Shown here: positions 21,398 to 32,472 of the stretch, in pieces
Layout: the number at the start of each line of letters is the position of its first letter
Numbering within the stretch: the first letter of the stretch is position 1
Assembly: GCA_007449985.2 (NCBI GenBank)
Contig: VIIQ02000096.1
Location: 62,001 to 126,000, forward strand
Length of the DNA: 64,000 nt
Origin: Desmodesmus armatus
Lineage: Eukaryota > Chlorophyta > Chlorophyceae > Sphaeropleales > Scenedesmaceae
Direction of reading: 5' to 3'
The notes under the pieces: model-generated
What the model was told of the DNA's origin: nothing
Database searches by the model: none
The model's input: the letters and a program-made list of their open reading frames with translations, nothing else
Translations under genes and position numbers: made by a program

Positions 21398-23707
21398 TTG
21401 GCTGACAATGCAAAGTGTTGACGTTTGGTTATAACCTTGAAACTGTGCATCGAATATCCAGCACACTGTCGACCACTTTGCCAGTCTAGAAATTGGTGGG
21501 TCACAAACATGGCTGGGCCCTGCAACAGCATGCATTGAACTGTCGAACCATAACCACTAAAGCAGCACCCACACACAACTAAGTGTATGTCACATGCCCG
21601 ACAGATGATGACAGACCCACAAGACCTGTCCCATGGCCTTGCATGTGACAAAAGGCGAGGCAAGACACGAAGACATTGGTGGGCTTGGGCCACAAAGGAC
21701 CAAAGGGCGGGCCTCACACCACACGACCACCTGCACGCTATGCCATTGCAGCAAAACAGCAATCCGCTTCCCGTCCTGTTGACACTTCCCACCTTAACCT
21801 GATCCATGGCTGAGGTCTGCCACAGGCACACATAATGCACGCATAGCTGCCTGCCAAATGGCCAGACGCCATGTAGCAGTGCCTTTGATGGGCAGGTGAT
21901 GCTGCTGAAGCACAGCGCGGTCACACAACCACAATCAGAGACCCTTACAAACACACTGATGCAGAATGCCGGCTGCGTGTGTTCCTGAAGCCAGGTATGT
22001 GTGCGCAATGTCCACCCTGCAGCTCGCTTCTTGCTTCACAGCTGGTTGATGCTTCGCAACCTGCACCCTCCTGGCGATGGCGACCTCAAACTCACACCAG
22101 CATCATTTGCGGACATCCCAAACACAGCCGACATGTCGCTTCGGTGCCTACATACCACACCCGGGCCACACACTGTCATGGCGACACACAACCCTGCTAT
22201 ACACACCCCACCACTTGTACACCCCACCACCACGTGATGTACACAGAAAACACATGCTTCGCTAAATGGTCCCACAAAGTCCATTGTGTTGTGACACAAG
22301 CGTAGCGTGACGGCGTCAGCGCCATGCGGCATATCAGGGCGTCAGCTCCATGCCTGGGCACCACACCTAACCCGTCAGACACACCAGCATGCTGCCCAAT
22401 GCTAGCTCTCGCAGCAAAGCCCGACGCTAGCTCTGGCAGCTACGAGGTGCCGCTGGGCTCATACTGTCGGTCTCGAGCAGCACTAACAGCAAGCCCTGTG
22501 CTCACCACTGCGCAACCGTGAACGCAGATGCCCAAACAGGATACAACAGCCCCAGCTGTTGCAGAATCAGTCCATGTAACATTAGTCAGGTCCTTGGTGA
22601 CATACAAGCAGTAGTGGCACAGCATACTGGTACGATACAGGCAGGCATGCACGCCTGCAAAAGAGTACACGCTAAAATGAGTCAGGGAGCTTGTTGCCCC
22701 CATGCAGTACAGGTGTGCTGCCGCAGGGGGAACAACGTCATACCGCACGCGCCAAGCACGTGTGCGAGGTACACCACATGAATGTTGTGGCTATCGTACA
22801 ACCAATGGCACCCAACACACACAGCAAAAAGCAAAAAAAGAACCCCGCCTTGCTAGCCAACACCCAAGCACCCTCCCACTGCTGCCCAGCCCCCAACCAA
22901 TGACAAAACCCTACCACCCCATCAAACAGGTGTTGTACAAACAGTACCACATTGCTGTGGCGTTTCAGCAGCATGAGCTGCGCAACGTCAGCAAGCGCCC
23001 CTCACCCAACCAAGGGCACTACAACAGTGTCACAGGCCACTGGCATGCAAAAAGCGATAGGGTCTGAACCCAACAACTGCACGAAGGGAGGTTTCGCGCA
23101 ACTAGTGTGCACCACCATGTCCCAACTTCCCCACCCCAGCACTGGTGGTACATATGGCAGCCTCAGCAGTGTTGTACACATGCAGCAATGTCAGCACCCC
23201 ACCCACCCTACCCCAGGGCGTCCAGGTGCTGCACCCGACCCAGAACCCTCTCACAGGCCAGGCAAGGCGTGCCTAAAAATAGCAGGCCAGGCAAGGCGTG
23301 CCTAGAAATAGCAGGCAATGTCCCTCTGCAACCACAGCTACAGCCCTGGCTGTTGCTTAACAGTGTGCACGCCCTCCAACCAAACCCCGCCAAGCCCACC
23401 CCTTGCACAACCCCTCTCAAAACCCTACCCCTCACTGCCTCTTCGGCAGCCCATAGGGTAACAAGCTATAGTGAAAATGAAAACCACCCTGCCCAGAGGC
23501 ATATGCCCTTTTCCTCCACTGCTGCCAATTTGAGCTGTAGCTGTTGAGCTGTAGCTGAAACACAACCATGGTGCCGAGCACCAACGTACGACACAGCCTG
23601 CTGCTGCTGTGCACGCCACCACCAAGCCTCCCTCCAAGGCCCAGACAAGCCACCACGCAGGCCAGCAGATAGCCAGACGTACAAGCAGGCAGGAGGGTCT
23701 GGCCGGA
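21398..23707. other. Intergenic interval between convergent genes
   Basis: No supported gene. It contains a perfect-length tandem pair of 29 bp at 23255-23283 and 23284-23312 (one mismatch). A 209-residue frame on the minus strand (22008-21379) has a Cys/Ser/Val-rich composition unlike a protein domain and no splice support. Confidence 0.5.
23255..23312 (+). repeat. 29-bp tandem duplication
   Basis: Two adjacent 29-bp copies (core GCCAGGCAAGGCGTGCCTA) differ at one base (AAAAATAGC versus AGAAATAGC). Each contains the inverted motif AGGCA..TGCCT. Confidence 0.9.
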
Positions 23708-25004
23708 TCAGTAGGAGATGATGCTGGCCTTCCAGTCATTCCCATCAGCCACCAGCGACTCTGTGAACCCTGCAAGATCCACAAAGAACGCAACACAGAG
23801 CACCAAGCATTCAATGCGCACATCTAGTGCAGTCGAGGCAGCATGGCCACCAAGCATTGCAACCTGCCAGCCCTACGCCGCATGTGAGCACAACAGCTGC
23901 TGATGCTGACACAGAAGGAGCAATAAGTAAGCAACGCGATGCGCGGAGCCGCACACACAAGGCTTCACATGCAGCTGCACATCCCCTCACTCACAGTAGC
24001 CGTCGTATCTGCCGCCCAGCCGCTGCACCATGGTGATCTCATAGACACCCTCGTCCTTGTGGTACTCCCCAACCACATGTAGCCGGGTGCGGAACATCCT
24101 GTCCGACAGCTGCAGCAGCACAAACCACACACGGAAGTTTTCTTTAGGCACACCATGCACAGGTGCACAGCTGCAAGACCTGACTTATGACTCTGCTTGC
24201 ATGCTGACCGGTCACTTGTGCTGCGCTGCAACACCAACATCAAACTATCCGTACTGCAGCCGGGTCCAGATGCAGCTGCTGCGGACACACCGGCTGTGTG
24301 GCACCCTCACCTTCAGCGTGCTGAGTGTCATGACCTCTTCATGGTTGAGCAGGGCCCTGTAGGCTGGGATGTGCATGATGCGCCTGAAGCGCTCAAACTG
24401 ACCCAGGTCGAAGCTCTTGCTGCAGGCAGCAGACGTCACACGAATCTAAGTGTCTTGCACGATGTGATGCATGTCTGTTCAGCTGCCTTGATGCAGTCGC
24501 TTTGCACATGGGCGTGACGCATGCCAGCTGCCACACATCAAACAGAGCATGTACGATATTGTCACCAGGCTCAAGCCGTGCTGTGGTGTCAAGAACCATA
24601 TGCTGATACTCTGCCTGTGCAACTGCTTCAATGCCGCACCCCTGTGACCCAGCTGCTCACCCAAAGTACTTGGACCTCTGGAAAGGGTCAAAGTTGGCAT
24701 ATCTGTACAACACCTCTATACCATGATCAAAGTACGGCTTGTCATTCTGCTTGAGGGCCTGCAGCTGGATGCTGATTGCCTCGTCTCTGCTGTACTCAAA
24801 GCGAGGTCCTGCAGCTGGCCGCTCATGCGGGAGCCTGAGGGCGTCACCATCGCCCAATGGCAGGAAACTTGCGCTGAGTTCCGACTCTGGACTGCTGAAG
24901 CTGCTGCTGCTGCTGGCCGCCTGCACGAATGAGGGGCAGGGGCAGAGAGTGATGGAGATGGCTGCTTCTTTAGGTGCGCCAGCGGGGGGCGCAGTCCTGC
25001 TCAT
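23708..25004 (-). CDS. Conserved-looking hypothetical protein (possibly plastid), complete
   Basis: Four exons, 25004-24661, 24419-24311, 24109-23995 and 23769-23708, join in phase to give 209 residues. The N-terminus (MSRTAPPAGAPKEAAISI, then a Ser-rich stretch) is followed by a compact domain. This begins EYSRDEAISIQLQALKQND and continues YFDHGIEVLYRYANFDPF, FGKSFDLGQFERFRRIMH, then VMTLSTLKLSDRMFRTRL, YEITMVQRLGGRYDGYWF and TESLVADGNDWKASIISY before TGA. The final exon was found by the phase rule: the donor CTACTgtgagt and acceptor restore a Trp codon (YDGYWFTESL). The fold has the look of a small alpha+beta NTF2-like or DUF4864-like plastid protein, but I cannot name a family with certainty. 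An alternative 5' acceptor exists (cgtgcag before GCGGCC), so the N-terminus is less sure. The gene is divergent from NUO8. Confidence 0.75.
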
Positions 25005-25767
25005 GCACTGCCAACATGCCCCCCATGTCAGGGGCCAGTAGGCATGACCTCACATATGATGCAAGCCATGCCCATCCGTCACAAAAAGGTGCCCAGTGCT
25101 CAAAATAGCCAAGGGGTCCAGCACACACCCCCTCCCGCTGTGCTACACAGACTGCCAGCGCAGCATGACAATGCAGCAAGAGACTTTCACCAGCCACCAG
25201 CCTTGGCCTCAAACCAAGGCCAAAAGGCGCTGCAAGGCCAACAGTGGCATATGCAGCATGTTGAAACGTGCACTGCACGTGTGGGGCGCCTGTGGACCCA
25301 CCTTGGCAGCAAGGTGTCGTGTGCTCTGCTGCTGGCGTGCACTGTTCAGCCTGACTACAGGCGGGCTGCTGCGTTGCCACTTGGACGTGCTGAGAGATTG
25401 AAGCTGCATCTTGAGCTGCTGAAACCAAGATGGACACAGCACAACAACGCAAGACGAAAAACGGTCACGGTCGTTCTGTTCAGCGAGGCAAGAGGAGGAA
25501 CAGAGGGTGCTATAAATCGGACGTAGCGACGAAGATAAAGCAGCACACAACAGAGTTTCCTACTGCTCGCCATTGCTCATGACAAACCAAACACAGAACC
25601 CCAACCCCAGAGCACAACAAAGGATTATGCCTTGCACCGCAGCGCACAGATGCTTGAACGTGCGCTGACGTCGATCCAGGGGCCCTGCCAAGCTCGTTGG
25701 CACACCCACTTGTGTAGATCTGCTGCTGTTCTCCCACACTCCCCTACCGCTGCTGGGGGTTGCCAAC
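25005..25767. promoter_or_regulatory. Divergent promoter region between hypothetical gene and NUO8
   Basis: 763 bp separate the two start codons. No other coding exon could be phased here. No specific element was identified. Confidence 0.4.
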
Positions 25768-28019
25768 ATGTCTGTGCTGCAGCACATTGCGCAGCATGCA
25801 CAGATAGGCAAAATCATCCCAGCTCTGGGCGCTGTGCAGCAGCAGTGGCGCAGCATGTCCCTCTATGAGGACCCAGACTGGAAGTACCACTTCAAGTATG
25901 GCATCAATGCCGAGAGAGGTGAGCACACAGCATGCTACTGAAGATCTGGACTACAGACTCCTGCATATCTGTTGCATCTGACTTTGCTTGGGGTTGGTGC
26001 CATCTACTGCTGCTGTCTGCCTGTGCAGACAAGAAGGAGCGTGACCCCACATTCCGCAAGCAGCCCCAGGATGTAGCAGCCAGTGAGTTGCAAGCGGGCT
26101 GCTTCCAAAAGGACCGCAGGGCTATCACCATGCAGCTGTACTGTACAGCACACCCCCGTGGGCATGTGGGCAGTGACTGCAGCACCTCTGCATGGGAGAT
26201 GCTTTGTCATCCTGGGGATTAGTCAGACATCGGGGCCCACTGGGCTGGGCAGCAGCTGCTTGCAAAGCCCCTGACGGCGCTGTCACCACTCTTGATCATG
26301 CCCAGGCAGCTGTCCTGGGATGTGTTTGGGGTGGTAGGAGTGGTGCACATGCCACCACAAGCCCATGACAGCAAGCAGCAAGTCTTTGCCCAGCGTCACC
26401 TGGCTGATGTCTAGCGCTGACAGCTTGTCATCAGCAGCTGTCAGAGGTGCTGGTGCCCACGATGCTGTCCTGTGATTGTGCCCTTGCAGTCCTGGACGAC
26501 AGCGCCAATGCTCTGTTCATGACGGAGATTGTGCGTGGCATGGCCTACACCATCAAGGCATTCTTCGACCCCAAAGTCACAGTGAGTGACAGAAACTGTG
26601 ACTGGTGACAGAGCTGCAGCAGCGCCTCATCCCAAGGACTGTTGCCAAGGTTATTTGTCACAAAGACGAGACAGGCATTTGTGGGCATGTCTTTCTTTTG
26701 AACACACTCGAGCAGGAGCGCGGGGGGGGGGGGTGCTTTGCATCAGCAGTTGCCGTTAACAGGACTGCGCTGACTTGCCCCAACAACACATACCGTGATC
26801 ACCACCCCACATCATGTTCACACCATCCCACCCTGCTGCCGTTGCTGTGGCTGGGTCGCGTCGGCCCGTCCTGCAGATCAACTACCCCTTTGAGAAGGGA
26901 GCCATCAGCCCACGCTTCCGTGGCGAGCATGTCCTGCGCCGCTACCCCACCGGCGAGGAGCGCTGCATCGCCTGCAAGCTCTGTGAGGCAGTCTGCCCAG
27001 CACAGGTGACTGCATCCCCATCCCTGTTCCAGACCTTGTAGATGAGACTGCAATCGAGATTCTAGGTGCCCCAATGGGCAGTGATGCAGTCATTGAGTTG
27101 CTCTGTGGGTGCGTAAAGAGTGAGTGCGTGAGTGAGTGATTGAGTGTGTGAGACACTGAGCTTCCAACCTGCATCTGCCCTGCTGCCCTGCTGGTTTCAG
27201 GCCATCACCATTGAGGCTGAGGAGCGTGAGGATGGCAGCCGCCGTACCACCCGCTACGACATCGACATGACAAAGTGCATCTACTGCGGCTTCTGCCAGG
27301 TGTGTCGGATCTCACATATCGCAGAGGATGACAATTGCCAGGACGGCCTGCGTTTACTTGTGCTGCAGCTTTGGCCTTACGGTTGCCGTGTCGGCGCTGT
27401 GTTCGTGCCGTTTTGGGCTGGGTACACTCGCTGCTGGCTTCTGTTGCGCTTTTGCACCAGCAGCATCCTGTCCTGTGGCACTTGCACCGGCAGTACCCAG
27501 TGCATGGCATGGCGAAGTCGGTCATGCTGTGTGAGCATGATGCCGGCAGCGCTTCAAATACCCCTTGCTCTGTGTGTCTGTTGCCCCTGCTGCCCCCTGC
27601 AGGAGGCCTGCCCTGTGGACGCCATTGTTGAGGGTCCCAACTTTGAGTTCAGCACAGAGACCCGTGAGGAGCTGCTGTACGACAAGCAGAAGCTGCTGGA
27701 GAACGGCGACAGGTAAGGACTCTTTTTGTAGGGTTTGGATCTGCACTGGTGCATTGCTTGCCCCACCTTCAGGAGCTGTTGTTGTGGTGGCCGTTCAACC
27801 GCCTCTTCTCGCTGTCTTTGATCAGGAGCTGATGCAGCAACAGCACGCCTTTCAGGCAGGTGACGGTCAACACAATACAGGGCTTTGTGGTTCAGGGGAG
27901 TTGCAGTGTTCCGATCGGTTGTGCTGTCAACAGCCGTCCTGTGACTGTGTTATGTGTGCACCTGTAGGTGGGAGACAGAGATTGCGACCAACCTGAGGCA
28001 GGAGGCTCTGTACAGGTGA
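25768..28019 (+). CDS. NUO8: Mitochondrial complex I 23-kDa Fe-S subunit (TYKY/NDUFS8), complete
   Basis: Seven exons (25768-25918, 26029-26082, 26490-26581, 26877-27005, 27201-27299, 27603-27712, 27968-28019) give 228 residues in one frame. The N-terminus [20 protein letters not shown] is a likely mitochondrial presequence. The matrix-arm core follows: [20 protein letters not shown], then [20 protein letters not shown] and [20 protein letters not shown]. These provide the two CxxCxxCxxxCP motifs for [4Fe-4S] clusters N6a and N6b. The tail [18 protein letters not shown] is typical of the plant/algal subunit. It transfers electrons within the NADH:ubiquinone oxidoreductase peripheral arm at the junction with the quinone site. 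The cluster-binding motifs are split by introns 5 and 6 exactly after CPAQ and FCQ. The window also carries an NDUFAF3-type complex I assembly factor at its left end. Confidence 0.97.
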
Positions 28020-29152
28020 CCTCACCACCTACAACACAAGCCCTCTCACCGTGCAGTTGCAGTGGTGTGAGAGTATGTGCTCTCAAAGGACAGCTGCTGA
28101 AGCTGGAAGCAGGTTGTTGCCATCAGGGGAGCAGTTGGGTCACCTGCAGCCTTTTGTGGTGTGGGCCCAGCAGTGTCGAGGTCTTAGTACTTAGGGTTGT
28201 GGCTGCGCACTGCGGCAGGGATGGGCAGCCGCACTTGCACGAAACGTTTGCAATGTTCCAGTGGGCAGTGAATTCCGCACTGCGCCAACTGGTGTGGACT
28301 GGCCTATCTTTGAGGCAGGAGTTACCTGGGGAAGGGGGACAGTAGCAGTACATTTGCGCTGATTGGGGGCGTTTCAGCTGCAGCGCAGTCATGTGTGTTT
28401 CGTGATCGGCAGCTGTGGTTGTGTCACTGCAGCAGGCATGTACTGCATGTTAGGATGGCCGATTGTGCCATATGTTGCTCGGTTGGGTTTTGGCAAGAAC
28501 AGTTCTGATGCTGTATGTGTTGCTGATGCCTGCATCAGCTGTGCACCCAGCGCCTGCTGGTTGTGTCCTGCCATTCGTTGTGTAATACAAGAGCATCACA
28601 GCCAACAAACTGCAGCAGCCTCAATATTTGCTTGTGTGTCTGTGGGGTGAAAGTCAGCAGTTGTATCTACAGCAGATAGGTCTCTGGATGTGGTATCTGC
28701 ACGTGACAGCTGCTGCGTGCACGCCAAGCAGCTGCTGCAGTATTGTCAAGACTGGGACTGGAGCGCGCAAAAGTGAACTTTGCCGCAGGACATGGTTGTC
28801 CTGGCTACACACAACAGCAATACAATGCCTGCCACAAAACCAAAAAAAATACAATACCTGCCACACCCAACAGTTTGACACTCAATTCATTGACTCGGAA
28901 ACTTTGTGAGCAGCATATGCACGCTACGTGTGACGCTGCGCATGCACACAACCAACTTGACTAACATTAAACTAACCAGCACCAGCGCCCACATCATACG
29001 GCTCACAGTGAGCACCGGCTGTAGACACCCAGTCAAGGGGCCTGAGTGCAAAGAACAACGTTCAGCAGCCGAAAACACCTTTTAACCGCCTGCGGCTCAA
29101 CCACAACACCCAGAGGCTGCCTACAGTCAGCTTACTGGCAGTGAAGGCACCT
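28020..29152. other. Intergenic interval between convergent genes
   Basis: 3' flank of NUO8 and 3' flank of the leftward LRR gene. A TGTAA occurs near 28579. No gene or RNA is supported. Confidence 0.5.
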
Positions 29153-30728
29153 TCACTGCACTTTCAGCTTGGTCAGCTGCCTCAATCCTGCCAGCTGCCC
29201 CTGCTGCTCTTCAGTCAGCACAAGTCCCTGCAGCTGCAAGCTGCGCAGCTGCGGCAGCCCCAGCGCAGCACCCACCAGCATGTCTGCTGCTGCCACAGGC
29301 TCCCAAGCCTCTGCCTCCATTACTGCTGCCTCTGCCACACCCACTGCTACTGCTGCTATGTCATACAGCCCAGGCTGTGTTGGGGCATGCAGGGCAAGGC
29401 TCAAAGCTTCAAGGCCAGTCAGCTGCAAAAGCTGCACTGCCAGATCACGCTGTACTGTGATGTCAACCTCCAAGAGCTGTAAGGAGAGGTCTGTGAGATG
29501 AGTGCAACAGCCCAGCCATGGTAGGAGGTTGTGTGGCAGCTCGCACAGTACATGCAGCTTTGTGAGGGGTAGCATGGAGAGGTGCTTGAGGCCCATAGGG
29601 GTCAGCCAAGTACCTCTGCATGTGACCTGGACCTCCTGCAGCTGCTGCATCTGTGTTGCCAGAAGCATCAGCAGCAGCTCAGAGGCGTCTGCCTCTATGT
29701 GCAGCTGCTGCAGCAGCCGCAGGGGAGACAGCGCCAGGGCATTGCAGGCCCCCACAGACAGGGACGTCACCCCTGCTGGCAGAACATCACAGCCATTCAG
29801 GCAGTGCAGCTGCAGCCGCTGCAGCCTAGTCAGGTGCTGTATCTGCAGCGGCTGCATGCATGAGCCCTGCATGGGGTCTTCCTCGTCCTGCAAAAGCCTC
29901 GGCAGCTGAGGGGCTATGTGCAGGCTCACCAGAGAGCCTGGCAGCTGCTGGGCACTTGCTGTGCTGATGCTGAAGTGCAGCAGGGTTAGCCCTGTGAGCT
30001 GAGAGAGGGGCTGCAGGGCAGGTGCAAGTGCTGATAAGGACCCCACACCAGTGCCTGTGTCCACACAGCAGAGTCCCAGTGCCTTCAGGTGCTGCAATGC
30101 TGGCAGGACTTTGATGAAGGCTGTTGGTGCGCTGCTCGAGCCAACAGACCAGTGCAGCTCTGTGAGGGTCCTGCAGGCAAAGCTGAGGCACTGCACTGGG
30201 ATGGCATGAGACCGTGTGCTGGGCAGCAGCTGCCAGAGCTGCTGCTGTGCTGGAGAGGCTCAAGATGAAGGGTGCTGCTGCTGGGGAGGTCATGCCGCCA
30301 CACCAGAGCTCCTCAACTTCAGTGCTGGCAGCAGCAGTAGCATGGGAGCTGCCGAGCAGGTGCCATGCATGCTGCTGCTGCTGTTGCTGTTGCTGTTGCT
30401 GCAGGCGGTCCATGGGTTTTGGTGCCATAATGATGGCCAGACTGCTGAGGAGCTTCTCATTCTTTGCCAGCCAGCTGGTGAATTGCTGTGAGGCGTTGCT
30501 GTATTGCCTCAGCTGCAACTGCCCTTCATTGGGCCCGGGCGCTGCTGCTTGGCTGCCTGCTGCATGGAAGCGTGCTGGCAGCCTCCCGATGCAGGTTTCA
30601 TGCACAATTGAGGCCATGTCTTGAGAACAGCACAGCAAGCGAGCAACAATCGGCAAGATCCGATCTTCATCTTGGGCCCATTTCTGCAGCAGAACTCTCC
30701 AGCACGCATCAACAGCATCCCGCATCAT
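29153..30728 (-). CDS. LRR protein with N-terminal helical domain, frame break inside
   Basis: The N-terminal reading starts MMRDAVDACWRVLLQKWAQD at 30728 and contains IVHETCIGRLPARFH, FTSWLAKNEKLLSSLAIIM and a poly-Gln run (about 30375-30400). The C-terminal reading, in another frame from about 30258 to the stop at 29153, contains LWQLLPSTRSHAIPVQCLSF. It continues through a chain of leucine-rich repeats (for example LPALQHLKALGLCCVDTG, LSQLTGLTLLHFSIST, LTRLQRLQLHCLNG, LTGLEALSLALHAP, LPQLRSLQLQGLVLTEEQQG, LRQLTKLKVQ). The frame change between 30320 and 30210 could be a small intron ending at cctctccag (30250 region), but no donor gave the right phase, so an indel is equally likely. The domain layout is like the many algal F-box-like/LRR proteins; no function is assigned. 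Confidence 0.65.
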
Positions 30729-30810
30729 TTTGGCTGAAAACGTACGTCGGAAAAATCCTGGGTGTCGAGCACACCGGCCTTAATCACTTCCCAATCAACC
30801 GACCGACGGT

Positions 30811-30851
30811 GTTGAATCAACCGGGTCGCCTGGCGCGCCGGTTGATTCAAC
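30811..30851. promoter_or_regulatory. Perfect 14-bp inverted repeat upstream of the LRR gene
   Basis: GTTGAATCAACCGG (30811-30824) and CCGGTTGATTCAAC (30838-30851) are perfect inverted copies around a 13-nt spacer. Extra half sites occur nearby (CAATCAACC at 30792, GTTGATTCAA at 30857-30866). The cluster lies about 80-140 bp upstream of the leftward LRR start codon and upstream of a possible rightward first exon at 30961, so it may be a protein-binding dyad in a divergent promoter. Confidence 0.5.
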
Positions 30852-30960
30852 CGACTGTTGATTCAATACATAGTATGGGTGATATTGTGGTAGGTTGGAA
30901 GGAGGGTGGAAATTGGCGAGTGTGTTGGGTAATCGCGAAGGCGTTTGCTGCCTCGGTGCG

Positions 30961-31142
30961 ATGGATAATGTGCGGAAGCGCCGCGAAGGTGCGCAGGTGC
31001 GTCGGGCTCGCACAAGCCTAGAGCGACAGCGAGCTCAGAAACAAATACAAGATGCCAGTCCAGACCGTTGTTCGATTGAGACAATGACTGTTGCCTCAGC
31101 AGACTTGCAACTCACAGGTCGACCACTGCCTTGCACCAATTG
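30961..31142 (+). CDS. Possible first coding exon of an unrecognised gene
   Basis: A reading from ATG 30961 starts MDNVRKRREGAQVRRARTSL and is strongly basic. It ends at AATTG before a consensus donor gtaaga. It lies divergent from the LRR gene. No downstream exon could be phased between 31143 and 32150, although a short open stretch around 31620-31770 (EGELVLLHPEGLFDS) looks protein-like. Weak support; it may be non-coding. Confidence 0.22.
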
Positions 31143-32150
31143 GTAAGACTAGCAACATGGCCCAAGTGTGCACACAAACCTTGCCGCCCTCAGTTGTCTT
31201 CTGGCGGTGTAGGGCTTACATGTAATCTGACACCGCCCGATGCCTGGTGCCCAGACTCTGGGCGCTCTGAGAGATAAGGGTGCCCAATGTCATCGTAGCC
31301 CTCTTTGTCAGGCTGACAAAGTCAGCCGCAAGGTCATCTTGAGTTTCTAGCAGCTTCTAGCAGTTGCATGTTGCTCAACATGTGTGCAGTCATGCAAGCT
31401 ACTTGGTTGCTATGCCCACTCATATGTTGTCATGCTGATGCCACTGCTGGGGCTGGGAGCATGCTGCCTGCTGCACAGCCTGACCGGGTGATGCTGGTAC
31501 TAGCACTGTACTGCTGTACGGGATAGTACTGTGTTCAGCTGACGGTTGCAAGCCCCTGCACGTGCGGCCTGTGCCAGTGTGCCTGAGAAACTGCTGTTGA
31601 CTTTGAAGTGGCATCCTCAGAGTATGAGGGCGAGCTTGTACTGCTGCACCCTGAAGGTCTCTTTGATTCAAATTACTCAAGCATGAAGAACTGTGCGCGT
31701 CTGGACGCCAATGTTCACGGTCACACATCTCTGAAAGCTTGGCGCACCTCCATGCGAGCCCTTGCTTAATTCATGACACAGCTTCCCACGTGTTCACATG
31801 AGCGATCGACTGGCCAGTCGACCCCAGGGCAATCACCTGGAAAGGGCTTTGTCAGGCTTCTTGAAAACTGTGCACAACCCTGCCGCAGGGTTGCAACGGT
31901 TGCAGTGCCACATACGCAACATGTTGTGGGCAGACTTGAGTGACACCATCACCAACAAAGGACATGTCAAAGGTGTCTGCTGTTGGCATCAAAAACTGTG
32001 CTGGACTGCCCCATGTTGGCGCCAACTGACATGATTTCGACAGGCCCCAACAAGTGCTGCCCCTAGTTAGCTATGACCATGAACCAGGCAGCTGGCATAC
32101 ATGCTGGCAAAGCTGATGCTACTGTATGCATGCACTCCATCCTTTGAGTA

Positions 32151-32237
32151 CGCCGACCAGGTGGAATCGAACCACTGGGCCGCTAAGCCCCTACGGATTT
32201 GAAGTCCGCACCCCGCGCCAGCGAAGGTCAGGTCGGC
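32151..32237 (-). tRNA. tRNA-Sec (anticodon UCA), copy 1
   Basis: Read on the minus strand, the 87-nt gene starts GCCGACCTGACC and ends CACCTGGTCGGCG. The anticodon arm is GCGGACTTCAAATCCGT, with loop CTTCAAA and anticodon TCA. The long variable arm GGGGCTTAGCGGCCC and the T arm GTGGTTCGATTCCAC are those of eukaryotic selenocysteine tRNA, as are the extended acceptor/T arrangement and discriminator G. It would decode UGA as selenocysteine at SECIS-bearing mRNAs. No CCA is encoded and no intron is present. Confidence 0.93.
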
Positions 32238-32385
32238 AGAAGCATGCATGCTGGCTGTTGCAGCTGGCTGTCGCATGCAGGCAAACTGTGCTGCTGCTCC
32301 TGAGCTGCCAGGCTGTGGCGTACCTGGTGATACCTACCTCAATGGAGGCCCTCAACCCCTGCACCAGTGCAAGCAAACAAGTGCA

Positions 32386-32472
32386 CGCCGACCAGGTGGA
32401 ATCGAACCACTGGGCCGCTAAGCCCCTACGGATTTGAAGTCCGCACCCCGCGCCAGCGAAGGTCAGGTCGGC
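32386..32472 (-). tRNA. tRNA-Sec (anticodon UCA), copy 2
   Basis: This gene is identical over all 87 nt to the copy at 32151-32237, in the same orientation, with starts 235 bp apart. The 5' flanks of both copies (plus strand just right of each gene) share a short purine run followed by AAGCATG and a GCATGCATGCTG motif. The intervening sequence is otherwise different, so the duplication covers mainly the gene and its immediate flanks. Confidence 0.93.

Noticed and set aside
21379..22008. 209-codon minus-strand frame
   Set aside because: Composition Cys/Ser/Val-rich throughout, no domain, no phased neighbours; typical chance frame.
22900..23700. Minus-strand Trp/Val-rich frames near 23432-23823 as extra exons of the hypothetical gene
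   Set aside because: The gene already ends in phase at 23708 with a stop codon; the frames have no domain-like composition.
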